Origin: Nocardiopsis kunsanensis DSM 44524 | GTDB lineage: Bacteria; Actinomycetota; Actinomycetes; Streptosporangiales; Streptosporangiaceae | Direction: 5' to 3' | Length of the DNA stretch: 46,767 bases | NCBI RefSeq assembly: GCF_000340965.1 | Contig: NZ_ANAY01000043.1 | Span: 1-46,767 of the forward strand | Program-made: the position numbers and the translations under genes | Shown: one piece after another, positions 8,387 through 15,725 of the stretch | Numbering within the stretch: the stretch's first letter is position 1 | Layout of the letters: each line of letters opens with the position of its first letter | The notes under the pieces: model-generated | Seen by the model: the letters and a program-made list of their open reading frames with translations, nothing else | What the model was told of the DNA's origin: nothing | Databases searched by the model: none

Positions 8387-10093
8387 GTGTCAGGACCAGG
8401 GACGACGAGGGCACTCACGCGCGGACGTGTCCGGCTCGGACCGTGGTTGGTGCTCCCGGCGCTACTGCTGTCCCTCTCCCCGGTGGCCCCGGCGCCACAG
8501 GCAGCGGCCGAACCGGTCCCGGTCGACCCTTACGAGGACTGCCCCGAGGTCATCTACTACACGGTGCCCGGGGGCGCTGGAGGCCTGTTCGAGATCGCCG
8601 AGAACGTTCTGGGCGAGCCCGAACGCGCGGCGGAGATCTATACGCACACCGAGGGGCGCACCCAGCCCGACGGCGGGATGCTCACGAGCGACCAGGAAGT
8701 GCGTCCGGGCTGGCACCTCATCATGCCGTGGGACGCGGCAGGGGAGAACGTCCTGAAAGGTCAGGACCCTCTCTGTGTCATCGAGGTGGACGAGGCCTTG
8801 GCTCAGGGACAGACGCCCCCGGAACCGGCCGAAGCTCCTCCGAGCCCGGAGCCGACACCTTCACCAGAGGCGAGCGACGGCCCCTCCGACGAGACTTCGG
8901 ACGGCTCCTCCGGAGGACTCCTGGGCGGACGAGGCTCGAGTAACGCACCCGACATCGACCCCAAGATCCTGGGGATCGGCGCGGGGATCCTGCTCACCCT
9001 GACGATCTTCGCCCTGTTCTGGAAACCGATCTTCAAGGGCGTCGCATGGCCGTTCAAGAAGATCGCGGCCCTTCCCTGGCGGCGCCCGAGGCCCCCGCGG
9101 TTCGTCCGTTCTCTGCGCCGCCGGAAGCGGCGGGACGCGGCCGGGGACGTCATCGCCGCCGACCCCGGTGCGGAGAAACGGGCCAACATCGCCTACCTGG
9201 AGCTGCGGAGCGCCCCTGCAGAGGTCCCGGCGCGGCCGGTCGCCGTGTTCACGGCCGACCGGGAGATCACCGTCATGGTTTCTGCGGACGCCACTCCACC
9301 CGCGTCGTCGTGGGAGGTCGTCGAACCAACTCTCTGGCGGCACACGACGAGCCGTTCCGCGACCTCGGCGGTCAGGTTCGACACGACGTCGCGGACCGAG
9401 CTGGGCATGGTCAACCGCGGTCTCCTGTTGGGCATCGGGGTCGTCGAGGCGTTCGAACCGGAGGAGGGGCAGCAGCAGCTGCTCTTCGTGGACTTCACTG
9501 CTCTGCGCGGCGTCCTGGCCGTGAACGGCCATCGGGAGATGGCGCGCGAGACCGTACGGGTGGTGGCCGAGGCGCTGGGCCGCGCGGGTGTGCGCACCCG
9601 TGCACCCGGCAAACCCTTGGACCGGTTGTTCGGTGAGCAGAAGGCACCGGAGTCCGATGACGGGCCCATCCGTGCGTGGTCCGGCGAGGGGCGGCCCAAG
9701 TACGCATTGATCCTCGAACGTCCCTTGGAACGCAGTGAGGTCGAGACTCTGGGCCGTATCCCCCAGGACGTCATGGTGGTGGCGCTCGGCCGGGTCTCCG
9801 GTGCCCATTGGCAGTGGGAGGCCCATGAGGACGGAACGGTCTCTACTGGACCTTTGGGTGTGAACCCGGTACTGCGTCCGACGCAGGAACAGATGGCCGA
9901 ACGTGCCGAGAAACTCGCGAAGAAGCGTGGCAAGAAGGCGAGGCCTCGCGAGGACGGACCGGTCACGGAACGGCGTGGGCGCCGTGAGCCGGATCCCCGG
10001 GCCCGCCAGAGGCGACCTGACGGAGACCGTGGTCGGCCGGATCCGCGCGACCGTGAGCGTCAGGGGCGGCAGCGTCGGCCCGCGCACCTCTGA
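8387..10093 (+). CDS. LysM-like, single-span membrane protein beside the giant gene
   Basis: The start GTG 8387 follows GGGGAGGG by a few bases; an in-frame ATG at 8318 has no such site. The 568-residue product has a signal-like segment (residues 19-41, LVLPALLLSLSPVAPAPQ). A LysM-like domain follows at about 50-120: YYTVPGGAGGLFEIAENVLG, then QPDGGMLT and RPGWHLIMPWD, the usual layout of actinobacterial LysM tails. Next come a Pro/Ser/Glu linker, one membrane helix at about 194-214 (ILGIGAGILLTLTIFALFW), a strongly basic juxtamembrane stretch and a roughly 250-residue cytoplasmic domain I do not recognise. The C-terminus is a disordered Arg/Asp/Pro tail. It is divergent from the giant gene and lies between the two tail cassettes, so a role in export or anchoring of the giant protein is plausible but inferred. 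Confidence 0.85.
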   Translation: MSGPGTTRALTRGRVRLGPWLVLPALLLSLSPVAPAPQAAAEPVPVDPYEDCPEVIYYTVPGGAGGLFEIAENVLGEPERAAEIYTHTEGRTQPDGGMLTSDQEVRPGWHLIMPWDAAGENVLKGQDPLCVIEVDEALAQGQTPPEPAEAPPSPEPTPSPEASDGPSDETSDGSSGGLLGGRGSSNAPDIDPKILGIGAGILLTLTIFALFWKPIFKGVAWPFKKIAALPWRRPRPPRFVRSLRRRKRRDAAGDVIAADPGAEKRANIAYLELRSAPAEVPARPVAVFTADREITVMVSADATPPASSWEVVEPTLWRHTTSRSATSAVRFDTTSRTELGMVNRGLLLGIGVVEAFEPEEGQQQLLFVDFTALRGVLAVNGHREMARETVRVVAEALGRAGVRTRAPGKPLDRLFGEQKAPESDDGPIRAWSGEGRPKYALILERPLERSEVETLGRIPQDVMVVALGRVSGAHWQWEAHEDGTVSTGPLGVNPVLRPTQEQMAERAEKLAKKRGKKARPREDGPVTERRGRREPDPRARQRRPDGDRGRPDPRDRERQGRQRRPAHL

Positions 10094-10150
10094 ACCGGGA
10101 CCTTTCTCCCATCGGTCGGCCCGCGCTTCGAGTGTCCCCTCCGGCCGGGG

Positions 10151-10164
10151 CAGAACCACAGCCA
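10151..10164 (+). repeat. 14-bp direct repeat, left copy
   Basis: CAGAACCACAGCCA occurs here, 58 bp after the LysM-like gene, and again at 12063-12076. At the second site it encodes the last residues (WLWF) of the YwqK-like gene. The two copies bracket the IS remnant plus the second tail cassette. Confidence 0.6.
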
Positions 10165-10165
10165 G

Positions 10166-10190
10166 GTACTACAGTTGCGCTTCCGTTTTG
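10166..10190 (+). repeat. Left terminal repeat of the IS701-type remnant
   Basis: These 25 bases match the reverse complement of 10707-10731 at 22 positions. The outermost bases, GTAC, are self-complementary, so the true element end may be one to four bases further in. Confidence 0.75.
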
Positions 10191-10288
10191 CCCTGACCTG
10201 ATGTTTCCTGGGGTTGCCTGACCAGGTTTGACCACGCTGATCTGGACGTTTGCCGCGCACACGAACGGCCACCGCCCGATGATCGTGT

Positions 10289-10706
10289 GTGAAGACAACA
10301 GGCAACGAGGCGGTGGCCGCAGCCACCAGCGTAGCGGCCCAGCGCTGGCCGCGCCTACTGAACGAGCTCACCGATACCGTCATCGACCCGTATCTGGCCT
10401 GGCCCGAGACCCGCGCCACCACCCGCGACGTCATCAGTACCCTACTCGCCCCGCTCACGGCCAAGAACTGCTGGAGCCTGGCCCAACAGGCCCTACCGGA
10501 TCCAGCGCCTGCTGACCCGGGCCAGTATGGACGAGGAGCCCCTGGCTGCGGCCTTGCGCGGCTACGTCATCGGCCGCCTGCTGCACGAGCTGTTCAAGGT
10601 CGAGCACGGCGTGGAGCACGTGTTGGGCTGGTCGGTGTTCAGACGGGCTCACCAAGCCAGGGCCCAGCGTTGCCATTACCGCAGACAGGCAGCGCTGGAA
10701 TCATGA
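10289..10706 (+). pseudogene. IS701-type transposase remnant (N- and C-terminal pieces only)
   Basis: The frame from 10289 reads an IS701-type N-terminus (DPYLAWPETRATTRD, then LLAPLTAKNCWSLAQQA). Around 10490 the homology shifts to another frame (YRIQRLLTRASMDEEPLAAA, then LRGYV). About 15 codons later it jumps to the family's typical C-terminus (LGWSVFRRAHQARAQRCHYR), ending at 10706. The catalytic DDE core is absent, so no active enzyme can be made. The pieces are in the right order and inside intact terminal repeats. Confidence 0.75.
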
Positions 10707-10731
10707 CAAACCGGAAGTGCAACTGTAGTAC
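10707..10731 (-). repeat. Right terminal repeat of the IS701-type remnant
   Basis: This repeat mirrors 10166-10190. The very next base begins the sequence shared with the giant gene. Confidence 0.75.
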
Positions 10732-10947
10732 TGGGGCATGGGCATCGATGCCAATGGCCAGGTGAGCACGGACAACAACCGTGTGCCGAGTGAGGGCCAG
10801 ATCCGGTTGAGCCAGGACGGGAACCTACGAGAGGTGACCGACCAGCGCGAGGCGACGATGTCGTCCACGGTTCGGGATCTCAATCCGGTGGAGCAGTTGT
10901 GGGCGGACTGGCGCGAAGCCCGAAGAACCGGCGACACCGAAGCCATG
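10732..10947 (+). repeat. 216-bp inverted repeat, copy B (start of the second tail cassette)
   Basis: This copy matches the reverse complement of 2649-2864 at about 92 percent by hand count. It begins directly at the IS701-type terminal repeat and ends where the tail-specific, A+T-richer sequence begins. Confidence 0.9.
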
Positions 10948-11376
10948 AACGACCTGAGGGCGCAGCGCCGAGAACTGTTGGAAGACATGGTAGATAATGC
11001 CGCTTTTGAGATGACCAAGGCTGGAGCTAATGTTCTTGGTGGGATCGGACTTGAAGGTATCCGATGGCTCTCCAGCGATGAAGAGGATCAAGAGTTTTTG
11101 CAGGAAGGGCAAATCCAAAACGGGTTTCTTCAAGTTTTGACAGCTGCCCCGAAGGGGGCGACTGAGCAAGTTTATGTCGGGTCGGATTTCGCTCCAGAAA
11201 CAGGGGCAGGCCAAATCCCATGGCGGTACGCTTCAGAGTTGGGACACCAGTCCATGCGGGACACATTTGATGATGGGTGGAACGAATTCAACGAAGAAGA
11301 CGAACCCTTGAGGAAATTGAAGGAAGTGCAAATGATTGACACCAAAAAAATACACGCCGACACCCCCTTGGAGTGA
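10738..11376 (+). CDS. Headless second copy of the giant protein's C-terminal tail
   Basis: The 212-residue product corresponds to the last 201 residues of the giant protein, plus a somewhat longer end. Residues 1-70 are nearly identical (GIDANGQVSTDNN onward), while the following domain is related but clearly different (ANVLGGIGLEGIRWLSSDEE against ANVIGGMGLHGIRWLASDEE; both have ELGHQSMRDTFD). The first Met is internal to the parental frame, and its upstream sequence is the terminal repeat of an IS remnant. There is no convincing ribosome binding site and no secretion region. It is best read as a silent cassette that could be expressed only after recombination with the giant gene. The partner gene follows two bases after the stop. 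Confidence 0.8.
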   Translation: MGIDANGQVSTDNNRVPSEGQIRLSQDGNLREVTDQREATMSSTVRDLNPVEQLWADWREARRTGDTEAMNDLRAQRRELLEDMVDNAAFEMTKAGANVLGGIGLEGIRWLSSDEEDQEFLQEGQIQNGFLQVLTAAPKGATEQVYVGSDFAPETGAGQIPWRYASELGHQSMRDTFDDGWNEFNEEDEPLRKLKEVQMIDTKKIHADTPLE

Positions 11377-11377
11377 C

Positions 11378-12007
11378 ATGAGCCGGCGTAGTGGCACGAC
11401 TTTACTGCGACCTTACTATTCACGAATGCCGTGGAATATAATCTTTTTTATGCTATTCGTGGGTGTTTGGTTTTCAGGGACTCATGCCATCAGTAGTGGA
11501 AACATGCCTGACTTCCTCCTGGATGCAGATTCAGCGCATGAGAACCCGAAACCATTCGTGGTGGTCGTGTGGCTCGCATGGACCTTGATTTCGATAGTCG
11601 GAATGAGAAAAATTCAAGACCCCAAGGCGAGGAGATTGCCACATGCGCAATTTATGGTACCAGCCGCGAGGAGCCTCGTCTCTGACTATGAAATGAGGCG
11701 CAAGCCTGTAATTTTAGATCGCTATGATAAAGCCGGAGAGATGGGATTCCTTGGCGGCCCTGGAGCGAAGGAATTCGATATTGAACGCTTCAGCATACTA
11801 AAGGTAAAGGAAAGAGCTGAAGAGCGAGTTCGAGAAATCGAAAAGTTCCAATCAGTAAGATCCAGCGGAAAGCTTAGGATTATATACTACGGCATTGAGT
11901 CGAACATTGACCGAGTCGAATTGTTGGGCATTCGGGTAGATCGTTATCTCAGAGGAAAGGGAACGGCCCCCGAGGAAGTCGCTCCGAGCATTCCCGTCTC
12001 CGATTGA
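11378..12007 (+). CDS. Two-helix membrane partner of the second tail
   Basis: This 209-residue homologue of the protein at 1586-2275 has the same plan: two membrane helices near residues 18-36 (NIIFFMLFVGVWFSGTHAI) and 61-79 (VVVVWLAWTLISIVGMRK), then a charged helical C-terminal half with shared blocks such as KIQDPKARRLPHAQ, ILDRYDKAGEMGFLGG and REIEKFQSVRSSGKLR. The chosen ATG 11378 follows GGAG of the preceding stop region by four bases; an earlier in-frame ATG at 11336 lies inside the tail gene. The DNA is A+T-rich like its homologue. Each tail having its own diverged partner resembles an effector-immunity pair, though an anchor or chaperone role fits as well. Confidence 0.8.
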   Translation: MSRRSGTTLLRPYYSRMPWNIIFFMLFVGVWFSGTHAISSGNMPDFLLDADSAHENPKPFVVVVWLAWTLISIVGMRKIQDPKARRLPHAQFMVPAARSLVSDYEMRRKPVILDRYDKAGEMGFLGGPGAKEFDIERFSILKVKERAEERVREIEKFQSVRSSGKLRIIYYGIESNIDRVELLGIRVDRYLRGKGTAPEEVAPSIPVSD

Positions 12008-12061
12008 GGCCTTCTCCCGTGAGTGCTGCTGCGTTTTCTCCTGGGCTCCAAGCGGTCAGCG

Positions 12062-12876
12062 TCAGAACCACAGCCAAGGTGCGGGTCGGTCCTCCCCTGT
12101 GTCCGGGGCGCGCCACAAGCGCACCGGATCGTAACGCTCCTCGTGGGCGACGTTGCCCGCGTCATCTAAGCGGCGGTCGGTGATCCTGTTGCCGAGAGCG
12201 TCGTAGCTCGTTTCGCTCAGCAGGTGATCCGTCCCGTCCCACTCATGCCACGGGCCCACCTGATCGTACGCGTGGTGCAGCATCCCCTGGAGGACGAGCT
12301 CACCGGAAGACTCCGATCCCCAGACCGGCCCCTCCTCACGACCATCGAGTACCGAGCGAACGCGGGTACGCCCTCCGTCCTCGGCCGTGGCGAGGAAACC
12401 CCAGTACGGCCGGTCACCGTCCACGAACCCTGTTCCGCCTCGTCCCAGTCGATGCGGCGGGAGGTGAGGCCGAACCCGGGTGTTTCCGAGGGGGTTTGGT
12501 CACTGAACACCGCCGTGTGAGTTCCGTTCCAGACACGCGGAGACGAATCAGGCTCTTCAGAGACCAGTCGGCCGTCGGCGTCCCACTGCCGGACACTCCC
12601 CGAGGGCCCCGGTCGTCGAAAGTTCATCTCACTTCGGAGGTTGCCTTCTCGGTCCCACCGGTAGTTACCGCCGAAGCAGATGTTCCCGTAGAGGTAAGCG
12701 CCGAATTCGCGCAGGACGCCGGTGCGCTCATCCACGATGTACTCGGCACCGTTCGTCGTTCCGTTGAGGACGGTCACGACGCCGAACCCCAGTGGAGGAT
12801 CATAATCGACGCTGTTACCCGGTGAACGGCTCGCTCTCCGAATCCGCGGTGAACTCGTCAGGGAAAACCTGATCAT
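12062..12876 (-). pseudogene. YwqK-like (MORN-type) immunity-related gene, frameshifted
   Basis: Two overlapping frames carry one protein. The upstream frame reads YIVDERTGVLREFGAYLYGN, then YRWDREGNLRSEMNF and RQWDADGRLVSEEPD, up to RRIDWDEAEQG. Near 12430 the homology moves to another frame (FVDGDRPYWGFLATAEDGG) and continues with YDALGNRITDRRLDDAGN to the stop at 12062. The repeated WDxxGRLxxE units resemble MORN/YwqK repeats found in immunity proteins beside polymorphic toxins. The start is unclear because upstream sequence overlaps the preceding broken gene. It lies convergent to the second tail cassette with 54 bp between the stops. Confidence 0.55.
12063..12076 (+). repeat. 14-bp direct repeat, right copy
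   Basis: This is the same CAGAACCACAGCCA as at 10151-10164, and here it forms the 3' end of the YwqK-like gene. It may be the footprint of the event that placed the IS remnant and tail cassette here. Confidence 0.6.
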
Positions 12877-13302
12877 CGAACCATGCCCAGCGCATCCTCA
12901 AAGGCGGCTTGACGTACGCCACCCCCGGGGGGCGGCATCCCGGGGCTCCGGATCCCGCCACTCCAGGGCAGAAGGTGCTCGAAACCGCAGGTGGCCACGG
13001 CCGAGATCCCGGCATTCCAGAAGCACTCCAGAAGCCTCCCGGTCACGGCGACGTAGTGGTCCAGGCCCAGCCTGTCCGCGGCCTCGAGCTCCACCAGGAG
13101 CGACCAGAAGAGAAAGTCGTCCTGCCGGTCCCTGTTTCTCGCACGGTCCTCGCCGTCGCGGATCTCGACGGAGAAGCCCCGGGTCTCCAGAAAATCGTCC
13201 TCGATTCGGCCCCAGAAAGAACCCCGAGACCCTCTTGACCAGCCTTTCCTTCGGCTCTCCCGCGACGAAGGTCTTGGCGCGCGGAGCGAACTCAGCACTC
13301 AC
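12815..13302 (-). pseudogene. Immunity-like hypothetical gene with two frameshifts
   Basis: Coding signal runs from ATG 13302 (MSAEFAPRAKTFVAGEPKER) but must change frame near 13210 to continue as SFWGRIEDDFLETRGFSVEI and LLECFWNAGISAVATCGFEH. It changes again near 12950 to end as RWAWFDDQVFPDEFTADSES at 12815. Together these make about 162 codons, the size and style of small actinobacterial immunity-like proteins that sit beside YD-repeat or polymorphic toxins. I cannot name the family. Two shifts in one short gene, next to another shifted gene, point to decay of an old toxin-immunity module. Confidence 0.5.
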
Positions 13303-13348
13303 GGGCGTTGGCCCTCCGGGCCGGTCGGCAGGACGAGTCCCCCGAGTC

Positions 13349-14860
13349 TCAGTCGTCCTCGGGGGACTCGTCCTCGGGGGACTCGTCCTCGGGGGATCCC
13401 GAGGCTTCCTCCTCGTCGGTGTCCTCGCCCGGAGGCGGGCCGTGGACGAAGCGCTGGCGGTCCTGGACGAGGATCGCGTGCCCGCTCTCGGTCACGGCCT
13501 CCACCCGCACGGAGAGTTCGTCGTCGACCACGTCCATGGTGACGGCGTCCAGCACCAGTTGGGAGCTGTCGGTGTCCCCGCCACGTTGGTCTCCGTAGAC
13601 GTGACCGTCGTGGGCGAAGGCGGGGGAGATCGCGGTGTCGTCGTCCTCCAGGCCCCAGCGTTCCTTACCCTCGGCGAGGTCGACTGCGATGAAGGAGGCT
13701 CCTCCGCTGGCCTGCTGCAGCAGCAGGGTCCCGGTCTCCTCGTCGTAGAGGCTTCCGGTGGCGCCTGCGGTGGCGAAGGGTTCGGCGGCCGGGTTGGTGC
13801 CGGGCTCCTGGAGCGTCCACCGGGTCTCGCCGGTGTCGGGGTCGTGCGCCGACAGGACGGAGGGTGCCTCGGGTTGGGCCCAGCGCAACAGGAGCAGGCC
13901 CTCGTCGGGGGTGTCCTCGTCCCCGTCCTCTGCGCCGTCCTCGTCCTCGTCGGTGCCGTCGTCCTCGTCGGTCTCCTCGGCGTCCTCGTTCCCGGGGAGG
14001 TCGTACTTGCCGAGAATCTGCGGGACGGCGCCTGCGGCGGTATCGGGCAGGTCGAGTTCCTCGTCCCGGCCGGTGACCGACCACAGCTCCTCGCCGGCCT
14101 CTTCGGGCTCCAGGGTGTGGGCCTGCAAGGAGGAGTCACCGTCGCTCAGCAGTACCGTGTCGTCCCACGCGGCCACGGGAACGCCCAGAGGCGGTTCGGT
14201 GCCCTCGTCCTCGGAGGCCCCTCCGTCCTCGTCCCCGCTTCCCTCGTCGGAGTCCTCCGCGTCTTCCTCGGATTCCTCCTCGGCGGGCTCGAAGTCGTAG
14301 CTCCACAGCTCGTCGCCGTCGGTGTCGGAGACGGTGAAGGCCCCTCCGGGCTCCTCGGCGGACCACTCGTCGGGGTGGTCGACGATCCGCCCGTCCAGGT
14401 AGACCTCGTCGGCGTCCCCGGCGGACCACACCTTCTCGCCCTCGGGGTCGAGTACGAAGGGCACGTCGTCGGTGTCGGCCATGAGCAGGACGGGGTCGCC
14501 GTCGGAGTCGGAGGCGAAGCCGTTGAAGCCCGCCTCGCCCTCCCACAGGGCCTCCCCGGTCGCGGCGTCATGGAGGAGGTGCTGGTCCTCGCCGTCGGAG
14601 CTGATGAGGAAGGCGTCCTCGACGGGGCTGATGCGCACTCCCCCGTCGTCGAGCACGGGGTGCACGTCCGCGTCCTCACCGTGCAGGTGGCGCAGGATCT
14701 CCCCGTCCAGTCCGGGGGGTACCTGGCCCCGGAACTCGGTCGGTGGCGACGAGGGCTGCTCGTTCCCGTCCTGCGGCTCGGGTGGTTCGGGATCGCCCGT
14801 GCAGCCGGTGACCAACAGCACCGCGATGCCACAGGCGAGGGGCACGCGTGAGCTGCGCAT
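13349..14860 (-). CDS. Acidic PQQ-type beta-propeller-like lipoprotein
   Basis: The 503-residue product begins with a short lipoprotein signal ending in LLVTGC, so Cys20 should be lipidated and the protein displayed outside the membrane. The rest has repeated short blades of the PQQ-like propeller type (ATGEALWEGE, DPEGEKVWSAGD, DPDTGETRWTLQE, LAEGKERWGLED). These are interrupted by two strongly acidic, disordered inserts (around residues 190-225 and 290-320). The C-terminus is a triplicated SPEDE motif. The start ATG follows GGGGAG by nine bases. The neighbours do not suggest a specific substrate. Such lipoproteins are often annotated only as hypothetical or PQQ-binding-like. Confidence 0.85.
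   Translation of the reverse strand: MRSSRVPLACGIAVLLVTGCTGDPEPPEPQDGNEQPSSPPTEFRGQVPPGLDGEILRHLHGEDADVHPVLDDGGVRISPVEDAFLISSDGEDQHLLHDAATGEALWEGEAGFNGFASDSDGDPVLLMADTDDVPFVLDPEGEKVWSAGDADEVYLDGRIVDHPDEWSAEEPGGAFTVSDTDGDELWSYDFEPAEEESEEDAEDSDEGSGDEDGGASEDEGTEPPLGVPVAAWDDTVLLSDGDSSLQAHTLEPEEAGEELWSVTGRDEELDLPDTAAGAVPQILGKYDLPGNEDAEETDEDDGTDEDEDGAEDGDEDTPDEGLLLLRWAQPEAPSVLSAHDPDTGETRWTLQEPGTNPAAEPFATAGATGSLYDEETGTLLLQQASGGASFIAVDLAEGKERWGLEDDDTAISPAFAHDGHVYGDQRGGDTDSSQLVLDAVTMDVVDDELSVRVEAVTESGHAILVQDRQRFVHGPPPGEDTDEEEASGSPEDESPEDESPEDD
13355..13399 (-). repeat. Three 15-bp tandem repeats at the lipoprotein 3' end
   Basis: The unit GTCCTCGGGGGACTC occurs twice exactly and a third time with a changed end. 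It encodes the repeated SPEDE at the C-terminus. Copy-number change here would alter the tail by five residues at a time without a frameshift. Confidence 0.8.
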
Positions 14861-14988
14861 GGTCCGTTACTCCCCATGAACGATGACGTATCACGGCAAA
14901 TCCTAAGCCGGTTACCGGAGGACCGACACACGGCGGCCCCCACTCGTTACCGCCCCTTGATCGGGGGATCCCGTTCACAGCAGGGATT

Positions 14989-15609
14989 CTAGGGCTCGAC
15001 CTCCACGACGGTGCTGCCCTTCACCTCGTGGTCGGCTCTGCCCCCGGTGATCTCGGCGAGCCACACCCCGAACCCCTCGAGTTCGTCCTCGGACAGCGCG
15101 ATCTCGATACGTACGCGTGCTTCGTAGACCACGTCCCGGACGGTGTACGGGGAGTCGCGCAGGTCGCTCTCCAGGCGCCCGCCGAGCACGTAGTCGGCCA
15201 GGACCTCCACCACCAGTAGGGTACGCCGTTCCAGGACCCCGAACTCGTCGACGGCGGCCGACACGGAGTTCCCGTAGGCGCGGATGAGCCCGCCGGCCCC
15301 GAGTTTGATCCCGCCGAAGTAGCGCGTGACCACGGCGACGGTGTCGGTGAGCTCGCGGTGGCGCAGGACCTCGAGCATGGGCACACCCGCGGTACCGCCG
15401 GGCTCGCCGTCGTCGCTGGAGCGCTGTACGTTGCCTTCCTCGCCGAGCACGTAGGCCGTGCAGTTGTGTGCGGCGCTCCAGTGCTCCTTGCGCCGGTCGG
15501 CGATGAACGCGCGGGCGGCCTCCTCGCTGTCCACCCGTGCCAGGGCACAGATGAACCGGGACTTCTTGATCTCGGTCTCGTGTTCGCCGCCGCGTCTGAT
15601 GGTTCGCAT
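14989..15609 (-). CDS. yigZ: YigZ / IMPACT-family protein
   Basis: The 206-residue protein has the family's N-terminal domain with KKSRFICALARV, ARAFIADRRKEHWSAAHNC and the signature block SSDDGEPGGTAG followed by TRYFGGIKLGAGGLIRAYG. A smaller C-terminal alpha/beta domain follows. The length is typical of bacterial YigZ. The family is conserved and probably binds nucleic acid or ribosomes, but its biochemical role in actinomycetes is not settled. It appears to be transcribed alone. Confidence 0.92.
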   Translation of the reverse strand: MRTIRRGGEHETEIKKSRFICALARVDSEEAARAFIADRRKEHWSAAHNCTAYVLGEEGNVQRSSDDGEPGGTAGVPMLEVLRHRELTDTVAVVTRYFGGIKLGAGGLIRAYGNSVSAAVDEFGVLERRTLLVVEVLADYVLGGRLESDLRDSPYTVRDVVYEARVRIEIALSEDELEGFGVWLAEITGGRADHEVKGSTVVEVEP

Positions 15610-15725
15610 GTCGCCTGTTCAACGAGGGTCGTGGTTCCGGCCCACCAGTCTGCCGGATGCCCGCGGCGGCCCGTACCCCCGTGCGCTCCCGTTCCCCGCC
15701 CGGGAGCGGACGGGGAACGGGGTGT

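Larger units (their letters stand above)
10166..10731 (+). mobile_element. Internally deleted IS701-type remnant with intact terminal repeats
   Basis: This 566-bp element is bounded by 25-bp inverted repeats (10166-10190 and 10707-10731, three mismatches; outer end GTACTACAGTTGC). Between them is a transposase remnant joining an IS701-like N-terminus to an IS701-like C-terminus, with the middle missing. It is a non-autonomous, MITE-like derivative. Its right end abuts the second tail cassette: coding homology to the giant protein starts at the next base, 10732. The element therefore either inserted there or mediated a deletion that removed the rest of a second giant gene. Confidence 0.75.

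Noticed and set aside
13355..13399. CRISPR-like short repeats
   Set aside because: These are three contiguous 15-bp coding repeats without spacers. No CRISPR array was seen anywhere in the window.
13235..14851. 538-codon plus-strand frame
   Set aside because: It is the antisense of the lipoprotein gene, whose signal peptide and blades are convincing; the mirror product is low-complexity Val/Gly/Leu.
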